A DNA stretch of 12,768 nucleotides from Actinotalea sp. (GTDB taxonomy: Bacteria; Actinomycetota; Actinomycetes; Actinomycetales; Cellulomonadaceae), in the NCBI GenBank assembly GCA_014360395.1, contig JACIXM010000089.1, forward strand, positions 1 through 12,768. Direction: 5' to 3'. The notes below the pieces were generated by a model. It ran no database searches. It was not told where the DNA came from and saw nothing but the letters and a program-made list of their open reading frames with translations. This document shows positions 1 to 6,293 of the stretch, piece after piece. The position numbers and the translations under genes are program-made. How positions within the stretch are numbered: position 1 is the first letter of the stretch; every line of letters starts with the position of its first letter.

Positions 1-734
1 CCGCCGCCCGGTACACGACGACGTCGACGGTGCTCGTCGCGCCCGACGGCTCGTGCGTGGTCGTCGACCCGGCGCTGACGGCCGACGACGTCGCCGACCT
101 CGCCCGGACCGTGCGCGCGCACGGCTGGACGCCGCACGCAGGCTTCGCCACGCACCCGCACTGGGACCACGTGCTCTGGGCCGCCGCGCTCGGGGACGTG
201 CCCCGCTGGGCGACCCCCCGGTGCGCCGCGACCGCGCTGCGCGAACGGGGTCCGCTCGTCCGGATGGCGGCCGACGACGGCGCGCCGGGTCACGACCCGG
301 CGCTGGTCGCCCGGCTCACGCCGCTGGAAGGTCTGACCCTGCCGTGGTCCCGCGACGTCGTCGTCGTCCCGTACGCCGCGCACGCCCCCGGCTCGGCCGC
401 GCTCGTCGTCCCGGACGCGGGGGTCCTCGTCGCGGGCGACGTGCTGTCGGACCTGGAGGTCCCGCTGCTGGACCTCGACGCCGCGCACCCGATCGGGGAG
501 CACCACCGCGCGCTCGACGCCCTCGAGACGGCGGCGGCGGCGCACGGCGTGGTCGTGCTCGTGCCGGGCCACGGGCACGTCACCGACGCCGCGGGGCTCC
601 GGCAGCGGCTCGCCGCGGACCGGGCCTACCTCGACGCCCTCGCGGCCGGCCGGACGCCCGAGGACCCACGGCTGGCCGAGCCGTGGGTGCGCGACGAGCA
701 CGAGCGGCAGCTCGCGGCCCTCGCCGGACGCTGA
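1..734 (+). CDS. Metallo-beta-lactamase-fold hydrolase (5' partial)
   Basis: The reading frame is open from base 3, and the residues before the first GTG (base 30) continue a typical MBL N-terminal strand (ARYTTTSTVLVAPDG), so the true start lies before the window. The metal-binding signature THPHWDH is clear (bases about 150-173), giving the HxHxDH ligands. Downstream come a His in YAAHAPGS, an Asp in VAGDVLSDLE and a His in VPGHGHV, which complete the two-metal site expected of the superfamily. The family hydrolyses many substrates (thioesters, lactones, beta-lactams, phosphoesters), and nothing here fixes the substrate; the layout is closest to generic glyoxalase II-like hydrolases. It stops only 2 bp before the stop of the convergent STAS gene, with no room for a separate terminator. 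Family assignment is firm, function unknown. Confidence 0.9.
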   Translation, partial: AARYTTTSTVLVAPDGSCVVVDPALTADDVADLARTVRAHGWTPHAGFATHPHWDHVLWAAALGDVPRWATPRCAATALRERGPLVRMAADDGAPGHDPALVARLTPLEGLTLPWSRDVVVVPYAAHAPGSAALVVPDAGVLVAGDVLSDLEVPLLDLDAAHPIGEHHRALDALETAAAAHGVVVLVPGHGHVTDAAGLRQRLAADRAYLDALAAGRTPEDPRLAEPWVRDEHERQLAALAGR

Positions 735-736
735 CG

Positions 737-1084
737 TCAGGCGTTGACGGCCGGGGTCTGACCGTCGAACAGCTCCGTCAGGCCCAGCATCTCGATCACC
801 TCGCTGACGACGGCCGGCGGGTCGTGCAACGTGACCGCCAGGCCCTCCTCCCGGCCGATCGTGCACAGCTGGATGAGGAAGGCGATGCCGGCGGAGTCGA
901 TGAACTCGACGCGGCCGGTGTCCAGCACGATCGGCAGGTTCCGGTCCAGCGCCCGGGCGAGCACGGCGCCCGCCTGCTGGCGCAGCGCGTCGTCGATCTC
1001 CCCCCACAGGTGGGCCACGGTCGCCTCCGGCGTCTCCGTGACGGTGATCCCCCCGACAGACCCTCTCCTGGCCCAGCCCGCCAT
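737..1084 (-). CDS. STAS-domain protein, anti-sigma factor antagonist-like
   Basis: A 115-residue protein consisting essentially of one STAS domain. The hallmark FIDSAGIAFL lies at residues 61-70; S64 is the position phosphorylated by the partner anti-sigma kinase in SpoIIAA/RsbV-type antagonists. Known role of the family: the unphosphorylated antagonist binds an anti-sigma factor and frees an alternative sigma factor, often in stress or developmental control. The ATG at 1084 was chosen because GGGAGG sits just upstream and the STAS fold begins about 12 residues later; the frame stays open to 1363 but that extension is Arg/Gly-rich and not STAS-like. No anti-sigma kinase or sigma gene is adjacent, so the partner is not visible. 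It could also be a STAS protein with a non-sigma partner. Confidence 0.88.
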   Translation of the reverse strand: MAGWARRGSVGGITVTETPEATVAHLWGEIDDALRQQAGAVLARALDRNLPIVLDTGRVEFIDSAGIAFLIQLCTIGREEGLAVTLHDPPAVVSEVIEMLGLTELFDGQTPAVNA

Positions 1085-1215
1085 CGCACAGCCTCCCTCA
1101 CAAGGGCGTGGGACCGTCCGGTGGCGACCGTCGTCCCTGACGCCGCGTGGCGCCCTCCCTGGCGTGGTCCGGGCGAGGAAGGGCAAAGACACGGTAACGC
1201 CGGGACCTTCGTGAT

Positions 1216-1237
1216 CGCATCCCCGGGCCCGGATGCG
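1216..1237. repeat. Inverted repeat in the STAS/acidic-protein divergent region
   Basis: CGCATCC (1216-1222) and GGATGCG (1231-1237) are perfect 7-bp arms around an 8-nt GC-only spacer. The site lies in the 183-bp region between the divergent STAS gene and the small acidic ORF, about 30 bp before the latter. It may be an operator or a hairpin in the leader; neither can be decided from sequence alone. Confidence 0.45.
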
Positions 1238-1267
1238 GACGCCGGCCACGGGTGCCACGGTGGGGGC

Positions 1268-1426
1268 ATGGACGACAAGCTGCCGCGCTCCTTCGACAAC
1301 GAGCAGCCCGATGTGCCGACGCTCGCCGTGGACCCCGACCCGGAGGTCACCGAGGACGGTCACGAGGGACCCAAGTACCCGCGGGGCTCCGACGCCGACG
1401 CGTCGTCGTCCGACACGGACGACTGA
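1268..1426 (+). CDS. Small acidic hypothetical protein (52 aa)
   Basis: ATG at 1268 opens a 52-codon frame of strongly acidic, disorder-prone composition: starts MDDKLPRSFD, then PDVPTL and DPDPEVTEDG, and ends in a Ser/Asp tail (DADASSSDTDD). Codon third positions are almost all G/C, as in the neighbouring genes. The upstream GGTGGGGG is only a weak ribosome site. The same frame is open much further upstream, but that part is the antisense shadow of the MBL and STAS genes and is Arg/Pro-rich. It is divergent from the STAS gene and convergent with the CGNR gene. No domain recognised; I cannot assign a function. The protein-like composition makes it more likely real than chance. Confidence 0.6.
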   Translation: MDDKLPRSFDNEQPDVPTLAVDPDPEVTEDGHEGPKYPRGSDADASSSDTDD

Positions 1427-1444
1427 GCGCCACCGGCCCTGGTG

Positions 1445-2026
1445 TCAGCCGGCGCCACGCGAGCCGGGCTGCGCCGGGACCCGGCCCGCGCGCCGGGCAC
1501 GGTAGGCGGCCACGTTGGTCCGGTTCCCGCAGGCCGACCCGCAGAACCGGCGCGACCGGTTCCGCGACAGGTCGACGTGGACGTCGGCGCAGTCCGGCGC
1601 CGCGCACACCCGCAGCCGCTCGAGCTCCTCGCTGCGCACGACGTCGACGAGCGCCATCGCCGCCTCGACCGCCATGCGGGTGGCGAGGGGCCGGTCCGGC
1701 GTCGTCGCGTGCAGGTGCCACCCCCAGCCGTCGTGGCGGACGAGCTGGGGCAGCGCGGACGCGTCGGCGAGCAGGACGTTGACACCGCCTGCCAGCACGT
1801 CGACGTCCTCGCAGGTCCACAGCCGCAGCAGCTCGTGGCGCAGCGCGCGGACCGCCGCGAGCTCGGCCTCGTCGTGGGTCCGGCTGCCCGAGAAGTCCCA
1901 GGTCCGGACGAACGCGTCGAGGTCCGCCACCGCGGTGAGCCTGTCCTCGCCCTCGGGGCGTCCCAGGGTGTTCACCAGCGCGGCCGCGCTCGCCAGCGCG
2001 ACCTCCGTGTCATGGGCGAACACCAT
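1445..2026 (-). CDS. CGNR zinc finger (ABATE-domain) putative transcriptional regulator
   Basis: A 193-aa protein with the two-part layout of the family: an N-terminal ABATE-like region (about residues 4-130) and a C-terminal zinc finger with C141, C146, C162 and C166, the last opening the CGNR tetrad (166-169), followed by a basic stretch. CGNR proteins are regarded as stress-linked DNA-binding regulators, mostly by prediction. ATG at 2026 was chosen because AGGAGTC lies 3 nt before it on the coding strand and the protein then begins MVFAHDTE; a GTG at 2059 would add 11 residues but has no good ribosome site. The gene is divergent from an EamA transporter, a layout that suggests it controls that gene and itself; this link is inference. 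Confidence 0.9.
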   Translation of the reverse strand: MVFAHDTEVALASAAALVNTLGRPEGEDRLTAVADLDAFVRTWDFSGSRTHDEAELAAVRALRHELLRLWTCEDVDVLAGGVNVLLADASALPQLVRHDGWGWHLHATTPDRPLATRMAVEAAMALVDVVRSEELERLRVCAAPDCADVHVDLSRNRSRRFCGSACGNRTNVAAYRARRAGRVPAQPGSRGAG

Positions 2027-2158
2027 CTTGACTCCTGACGTGTCGACTCCTAATGTCACGACCGTTCGCCACTTTACCCGTGACGCGCTGACCCGAGACC
2101 CACCTCACCCGTGACCTGGCCGCGGCGCACGTGACGGCACGCCCGCCAGGAGAGCCCC
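2027..2158. promoter_or_regulatory. Divergent regulatory region with GTGAC/GTCAC repeats
   Basis: The 132 bp between the CGNR regulator and the EamA gene carries GTCACG (2055-2060) facing CGTGAC (2079-2084), a perfect inverted 6-mer pair with an 18-bp spacer. ACCCGTGAC occurs twice as a direct repeat (2076-2084 and 2107-2115, spaced 31 bp, about three helical turns), and GTGAC appears again at 2131-2135. GACTCCT occurs at 2030-2036 and 2045-2051. These are candidate operator elements for the CGNR protein; no binding consensus is known to me for this family. Confidence 0.45.
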
Positions 2159-3178
2159 ATGTCCTCGACCGCCACGGTCGCCCCGCGCGTCACCGCCTTC
2201 GGTCCGGGGCTGACCCTGGCTCTCGTCTCGGCGGCCGCGTTCGGCAGCTCCGGGCCGTTCGCCAAGGCCCTGCTCGACAGCGGCTGGTCGCCCGGCGCGG
2301 CCGTGACGGCGCGCATCGGCGGTGCGGCCCTGGTCCTGCTCGTCCCGTCCCTGCTGCTCCTGCGCGGCCGGTGGCACGTGCTGCGGGAGCACGCCGGGCT
2401 CCTGGTCACCTACGGCGTCGTGGCGATGGCGGCCGTCCAGCTCGCGTTCTTCAACGCCGTCACGACGCTGTCCGTCGGCGTCGCCCTCCTGCTGGAGTAC
2501 CTGGGCGTCGTCCTCGTGGTCGTCTGGCTGTGGGCCCGGCACGGCCAGCGCCCCCGGCGCTGGACGCTCACGGGCGTCGTCCTCGCGGTCGCGGGCCTGC
2601 TGCTCGTCCTCGACCTCGGCGGCGCCAGCGTCGACCTCCGCGGCGTGCTGTGGGGCCTCGGCGCCGCCGTCGGGCTCGCGACGTACTTCGTGCTGTCCGC
2701 CCGCGAGGCGGCTGGCCTGCCGCCGCTGGTGATGGCCTGGGCCGGCATGGTCGTGGCGACCCTCGCGCTCCTCCTGGCCGGTGCGGCCGGCGTCATGCCG
2801 ATGACGGCCGGGACGGCCGACGTCGTCCTGGCCGGCGCGGTCGTGCCCTGGTGGACGGCCGTCCTCGAGCTCGTCCTGCTGGCCGCCGTCCTCGCCTACG
2901 CCACCGGGATCGCCGCGACCCGGCGCCTCGGCTCGAAGATCGCCGGGTTCATCGGTCTCACCGAGGTCATGTTCAGCCTGCTGTTCGCCTGGCTCCTCCT
3001 GGGTGAGCTGCCCGTGCCGGTCCAGCTCGTCGGCGGGGCGTTCATCGTCGCGGGAGTGCTGGCGGTGCGGTACGACGAGCTGCGGGGCGTCGTACCCGGC
3101 CGCCGCCCCCACCGGAGACGCCGGGACCCGCTCGAGCCGACGGACCCCGTCGAGCCCGCCCCCGCCGTGACGCCCTGA
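2159..3178 (+). CDS. EamA/DMT-family inner-membrane transporter
   Basis: A 339-aa very hydrophobic protein with about ten membrane segments arranged as two EamA repeats (roughly residues 15-150 and 155-300), the standard length and topology of 10-TM drug/metabolite transporters. Recognisable features are the early SAAAFGSSGPFAKALL helix, the LLLEYLGVVLVVVW helix ending repeat one, and IGLTEVMFSLLFAWLLLGE near the end of repeat two, which matches the conserved EamA C-terminal motif. The tail after about residue 305 is Arg/Pro-rich and cytoplasmic. AGGAGA lies 7 nt before the ATG. Substrates in the family range from amino acids and nucleosides to drugs; none can be chosen here. The divergent CGNR gene is the likely regulator. 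Confidence 0.92.
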   Translation: MSSTATVAPRVTAFGPGLTLALVSAAAFGSSGPFAKALLDSGWSPGAAVTARIGGAALVLLVPSLLLLRGRWHVLREHAGLLVTYGVVAMAAVQLAFFNAVTTLSVGVALLLEYLGVVLVVVWLWARHGQRPRRWTLTGVVLAVAGLLLVLDLGGASVDLRGVLWGLGAAVGLATYFVLSAREAAGLPPLVMAWAGMVVATLALLLAGAAGVMPMTAGTADVVLAGAVVPWWTAVLELVLLAAVLAYATGIAATRRLGSKIAGFIGLTEVMFSLLFAWLLLGELPVPVQLVGGAFIVAGVLAVRYDELRGVVPGRRPHRRRRDPLEPTDPVEPAPAVTP

Positions 3179-3285
3179 CGACGTCCGGCCTGGTCCACGG
3201 CCCTGTCCCCGTCCGCTCGCCGCGCGATCACGGAGGGCCCGCCGTACGGTCGGGGGACCTCAACCGACACCGAGGAGGCACGACC

Positions 3286-3372
3286 ATGGGGATCTTCTCC
3301 GGACTCATCAAGGGTGCCCTGCTGTCCAAGCTCATCGGCCGGACCCGCCGCTCGCGCGCCCGGCGCTACTGA
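3286..3372 (+). CDS. 28-aa cationic micro-protein
   Basis: A very short frame encoding a hydrophobic/amphipathic N-terminal half (MGIFSGLIKGALLSKLIG) and a basic C-terminal half (RTRRSRARRY). GAGGAGG lies 7 nt before the ATG, the strongest Shine-Dalgarno in the window. The net charge is strongly positive. A hairpin follows 37 nt after the stop. The strong ribosome site, sensible composition and own terminator argue for a translated gene, although its length makes any test from sequence weak. I do not recognise the family; a membrane- or nucleic-acid-associated peptide is a guess. It is 107 bp downstream of the EamA gene and could have its own promoter (TACGGT at 3245-3250). Confidence 0.6.
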   Translation: MGIFSGLIKGALLSKLIGRTRRSRARRY

Positions 3373-3409
3373 GCACCCGCACGCCACAGCGGGCCGCAGA
3401 CCCGCTCCC

Positions 3410-3443
3410 GACGCCGCCTCCGCCCTCGGGCCGGGGCGGCGTC
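3410..3443. terminator. Bidirectional hairpin terminator
   Basis: GACGCCGCC (3410-3418) pairs perfectly with GGCGGCGTC (3435-3443) around a 16-nt GC-rich loop. It sits between the 28-aa micro-ORF and the convergent gene ending at 3459, so it can serve both. There is no U tract, as is common in high-GC actinobacteria. Confidence 0.65.
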
Positions 3444-3458
3444 GTCGTGCTCGGACGC

Positions 3459-3746
3459 TCAGTCGGGCAGCCCGCCGAGCCGCGCGGCCACGTCCGGGAA
3501 CCAGGGTTCCTCACCCGACGCCAGCTGCTGCCGCGTGAGCCGCTCCCGGGCGACGTCCCGGACCACGCGCGACGGCGTCCCACGGATGCCCACGTAGCGC
3601 TCGGTCACCTCGCCCACGGTGTCGTCCCGGACGAGGACGACGGCCATGCCGTCGCCGAGGTCGACCGTCCGGGCGTCCTCCTGCGCCACGGCGCGTCCCG
3701 ACCGGGCGAGACGCGCCAGAGCGGCGCCGATCCGGCTGCGCGCCAC
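3459..3746 (-). CDS. Uncharacterised 95-aa protein
   Basis: Starts at GTG 3746 behind GGAGGTGAGGG, a very good ribosome site. The protein has a basic, Ala-rich N-terminus (MARSRIGAALARLARSGRA) and then a mixed alpha/beta segment (residues about 22-95) with ARTVDLGDGMAVVLVRDDTVGEVTERYVGIRG and ending EEPWFPDVAARLGGLPD. No cysteines, signal peptide or membrane helix. I do not recognise the family. It lies immediately downstream of rnpB on the same strand, with the rnpB hairpin (3767-3785) only 21 bp before its start, so it is either read through from the rnpB promoter or uses a promoter inside rnpB. Codon use matches the neighbours. Existence is likely; function unknown. Confidence 0.8.
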   Translation of the reverse strand: MARSRIGAALARLARSGRAVAQEDARTVDLGDGMAVVLVRDDTVGEVTERYVGIRGTPSRVVRDVARERLTRQQLASGEEPWFPDVAARLGGLPD

Positions 3747-3766
3747 CCCTCACCTCCGTCCGACGG

Positions 3767-3785
3767 ACCCCGCCGTGCGCGGGGT
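3767..3785 (-). terminator. rnpB terminator hairpin
   Basis: ACCCCGC (3767-3773) and GCGGGGT (3779-3785) form a perfect 7-bp stem with a 5-nt loop directly after the last paired base of RNase P RNA helix P1. This is the expected position for the rnpB terminator. Confidence 0.7.
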
Positions 3786-4172
3786 GGATGAGTCGGCCTG
3801 TACGCCGGGTTCTGTCCCCGCGCGCGGTTGCCCCCGCGCGGGTGGCGGCCATCCCTCTAGGACGTACGTTGCCGCACGCCTCCAGCGGTCCACCCGGGAG
3901 CTCGGGCGAGCAGCCCTCGGACGCTCCCTGTCTGACCTTGCTCCAGGTGGGGTTTACCGAGCCGTGCCGGTCACCCGGCACGCTGGTGGTCTCTTACACC
4001 ACCGTTTCACCCTTACCCCGTCGCCGGCCGAGGCCCACGACGTGGCGGTCTGTTCTCTGTGGCACTGTCCCGCGGGTCACCCCGGGTGGGCGTTACCCAC
4101 CACCGTGCTCTGCGGAGCCCGGACGTTCCTCGGCGAGGTCGCCCTCGACGCGGCCGCCCGGCCGACTCATCC
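3786..4172 (-). ncRNA. rnpB: RNase P RNA (bacterial class A)
   Basis: On the minus strand the transcript opens GGATGAGTCGGCC and closes GGCCGACTCATCC, the two strands of helix P1. Conserved class A blocks are all present in order: GAGGAACGTCCGGGCTCC near the 5' end (4120s-4130s), GGGTAACGCCCACCC, GTGCCACAGAGAACAGACC around 4050-4070, GGTAAGGGTGAAACGGTGG and GTAAGAGACCACCAGC around 3985-4020, and GGACAGAACCCGGCGTACAGG at the 3' end. The RNA is the catalytic subunit of RNase P, which removes 5' leaders from precursor tRNAs. About 387 nt is normal for actinobacteria. Ends are set by P1 pairing and by the -10-like box at 4180-4185; each could shift by a few bases. Confidence 0.97.
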
Positions 4173-4179
4173 GCCGACC

Positions 4180-4185
4180 AGCCTA
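4180..4185 (-). promoter_or_regulatory. -10 box of rnpB promoter (TAGGCT)
   Basis: TAGGCT on the minus strand fits the actinobacterial TAnnnT -10 motif and places the start site about 7 nt downstream, at the 5' end of RNase P RNA (about 4172). The same hexamer is found in front of tRNA-Val (8658-8663). No clear -35 is seen. Confidence 0.6.
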
Positions 4186-4245
4186 GCGCCGTCCGGACCA
4201 GCAGGTTGCCCGCGGACGGTGTCCGACGACGGCGCCGCGGCGGCT

Positions 4246-4251
4246 TACCCT
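4246..4251 (+). promoter_or_regulatory. -10-like box directly before yaaA (TACCCT)
   Basis: TACCCT fits TAnnnT and ends 6 nt before the GTG start of yaaA, so the start codon would be at or next to the transcription start. No Shine-Dalgarno is present in between, which fits a leaderless mRNA. No recognisable -35. Confidence 0.45.
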
Positions 4252-4257
4252 TCCGGG

Positions 4258-5055
4258 GTGCTCGTGCTCCTCCCGCCCTCCGAGGGCAAGACCGCACCGG
4301 CCCGGGGGGAGCCGGTGGATCTCGCGGCCCTCACCGACGCCCGCCCGCTGACCACCACCCGGCGCGCCGTCCTGCGCGCCCTCGTCCGGGCCTCGCGGCG
4401 CCGCGACGCGATCGACGTCCTGGGCGTGGGGGCGTCGCTCGCCGACGAGGTCGCGCGCAACGTGACCCTCGGGGACGCGCCGGCCGCGCCCGCCCGGACC
4501 GTCTACACCGGCGTCCTCTACGGCGCCGCCGGCCTCGACGACCTCGACGACGTCGCCCTGGCCCGCGCGCAGCGGTCGGTCCGGACGGTGTCGGCGCTGT
4601 GGGGCGCCGTGGCGCCCGAGGACCGCATCCCGGCGTACCGGCTCTCGATGTCGACGGACCTGCCCGGCGTGGGGCCGCTGGCGACCGCCTGGCGCGGGCC
4701 CCTCGCCACGGCCCTGGACGCCGCGGCGCGGGAGCGGCTCGTCGTCGACTGCCGCTCGGCCACGTACGCCGCGGCGTGGAAGCCGCCGTCGGACGGCCCG
4801 GGGGTGGTGGAGGTGAAGGTCCTGCGCGAGGCGGAGGGCCGACGCACCGTCGTGTCGCACTGGGCGAAGCACACGCGAGGCCTGCTCACCCGTCACCTCG
4901 TGCGCCGCGCCGACGCCGAGCCGACGACCCCCGACGAGCTGCTCGCCGCCGCCGGGGAGATGGTCGGCACCGACCTGCTCGACGCCGAGCTGGGTGCGGG
5001 CCGCGGGGGCCGCCACGTCCTGTCGCTGGTCGTCGCCGGGGTGCCCGGGGCCTGA
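4258..5055 (+). CDS. yaaA: Peroxide stress protein YaaA (UPF0246/DUF328)
   Basis: A 265-aa protein of full family length. It opens with the signature MLVLLPPSEGKT, followed by VYTGVLYGAAGL, SALWGAVAPEDRIPAYRLSM, DCRSATYAAAW and VSHWAKHTRGLLTRHL, the conserved blocks of YaaA. In E. coli YaaA is induced by OxyR and limits intracellular iron and Fenton damage during peroxide stress; later structural work found a DNA-binding fold. GTG at 4258 is chosen because family members begin exactly at this position; the frame is open far upstream but that part is antisense to rnpB. There is no Shine-Dalgarno, and TACCCT lies just before the start, so translation may be leaderless. The gene is divergent from rnpB and converges on the RNase H gene with a 5-bp gap. 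Confidence 0.95.
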   Translation: MLVLLPPSEGKTAPARGEPVDLAALTDARPLTTTRRAVLRALVRASRRRDAIDVLGVGASLADEVARNVTLGDAPAAPARTVYTGVLYGAAGLDDLDDVALARAQRSVRTVSALWGAVAPEDRIPAYRLSMSTDLPGVGPLATAWRGPLATALDAAARERLVVDCRSATYAAAWKPPSDGPGVVEVKVLREAEGRRTVVSHWAKHTRGLLTRHLVRRADAEPTTPDELLAAAGEMVGTDLLDAELGAGRGGRHVLSLVVAGVPGA

Positions 5056-5060
5056 GGCGA

Positions 5061-6293
5061 TCAGAGATCGGTCGGCATGCCGATCGTCACGGCCTCGCGC
5101 ATCCCGTCCGGCCACCACCGCAGCACGCTCACGGACGCAGCCTGGATCCGCAGCCACGGCCAGGCGCGGGCCGGCATCCCCAGCGAGACGCCGACGGCGG
5201 CCCGGATCGCCATGGCGTGGCTCACGACCACCACGGTCCGCCCGGTCCCGTCGGCGAGCAGCGCCTCCAGGCCGGCCTCGACCCGCCGGCCGAGCTCCAC
5301 GAGCGACTCCCCGCCGGGGGCGGCGACCGTCGGGTCCTCGTACCAGCGCCGCAGCTCACCGGGCCACCGGGTCTCGACCTCGGGGACGGCGAGGCCCTCC
5401 CACTCGCCGAAATCCACCTCGGCGAACGCGGGGTCCGTGTGCACGTGCTGACCGATCCGACGACCGATCGCCCCGGCGGTCTCCTGCGTGCGGACCATCG
5501 GCGAGGCGAGAACCCGGCTCGGGTAGCGCAGGTCCGGCCACACCGCGCGGCCCACGCGGTGGACGAGGTCGGCGGCCTTCGCGGCCTGGACACGCCCGGA
5601 CCGGGCCAGCGCAGGGCCGGGGACCGACGAGCCGGACAGGGCCCGCGTCAGGGTCAGGTCGGTCTCACCGTGCCGGACGAGCAGGACGGTGAGCGGCTCG
5701 ACGTCGTCGAACCGCATCGCGGCGCCGGAGGGACGCGGCCCGGGGGCCGCCCCGGGCCCGGGGCCGTCGGCGTGGTCGCCCGGCGCGGGCGGCTCGCCAC
5801 CGGCGGCCACCGGGCCCGACCCGCCGACGTCGTCGTGGCTCCCCGCCGCGTCGTCGGCGGCGGCGTGGTCGCGGCGCACGTCCGCACGCAGGTCCATCGC
5901 CTCGTTCGCCAGGGCGTCCGCGGCGGCGTTGTGCCCCCGGGGCACCCAGGTGTACGTGACCTGCTCCGCCGGCAGGACGGCACGCGCCTGGGCGGCGAGC
6001 CGGCGCATGTCCTCGTGCTTGATCTGCCAGCGCCCCGACATCTGCTCGACGACCAGCCGGGAGTCCATCCGGACCTCGACGAGCGCATCGGGGTCGATCT
6101 CCCGGGCGGCCTCCAGCCCGGCGACGAGCCCGGTGTACTCCGCGACGTTGTTCGTCGCGACCCCGAGCGGCCCGGCGCGCTCGGCGAGGACCGCCCCGGT
6201 CGCGACGTCCCGCACCAGCGCGCCGTAGCCGGCAGGACCCGGGTTCCCGCGCGACCCGCCGTCGGCCTCGACGAGGAGCCGACGGGTGGTCAT
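5061..6293 (-). CDS. Bifunctional RNase HI / histidine (acid) phosphatase
   Basis: A 410-aa fusion. Residues 1-140 are an RNase HI domain with catalytic D11 (in EADGGSRGNPGPAGYG), E52 (NNVAEYTGL), D77 (RMDSRLV) and D126 (NAAADALANE), the full DEDD set. A Pro/Gly/Asp-rich linker covers about 141-198. Residues 199-410 are a phosphoglycerate mutase-like histidine phosphatase with R207-H208-G209-E210 (H208 phospho-acceptor), R268 and H359 in VVSHAMA. The architecture equals M. tuberculosis Rv2228c, where the N-domain degrades RNA in RNA/DNA hybrids and the C-domain has acid phosphatase/CobC-like activity linked to cobalamin lower-ligand dephosphorylation. ATG at 6293 overlaps the TGA of the zinc-ribbon gene (ATGA), implying translational coupling. 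All catalytic residues are intact. Confidence 0.96.
   Translation of the reverse strand: MTTRRLLVEADGGSRGNPGPAGYGALVRDVATGAVLAERAGPLGVATNNVAEYTGLVAGLEAAREIDPDALVEVRMDSRLVVEQMSGRWQIKHEDMRRLAAQARAVLPAEQVTYTWVPRGHNAAADALANEAMDLRADVRRDHAAADDAAGSHDDVGGSGPVAAGGEPPAPGDHADGPGPGAAPGPRPSGAAMRFDDVEPLTVLLVRHGETDLTLTRALSGSSVPGPALARSGRVQAAKAADLVHRVGRAVWPDLRYPSRVLASPMVRTQETAGAIGRRIGQHVHTDPAFAEVDFGEWEGLAVPEVETRWPGELRRWYEDPTVAAPGGESLVELGRRVEAGLEALLADGTGRTVVVVSHAMAIRAAVGVSLGMPARAWPWLRIQAASVSVLRWWPDGMREAVTIGMPTDL

Noticed and set aside
53..1267. Long open frame on the plus strand joined to the 52-aa acidic ORF
   Set aside because: Arg/Pro-rich translation antisense or out of frame to the MBL and STAS genes; only the part from 1268 looks protein-like.
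1429..1455. Possible terminator between the acidic ORF and the CGNR gene
   Set aside because: Only short 4-5 bp arms (CACC/GGTG); not clearly better than chance at this GC content.
2105..3112. 335-codon minus-strand frame opposite the EamA gene
   Set aside because: Asp/Gly/Arg-rich shadow frame; the plus strand encodes clear transmembrane repeats.
3788..4186. Plus-strand ORFs within the rnpB region
   Set aside because: The sequence is fully explained by RNase P RNA on the minus strand.
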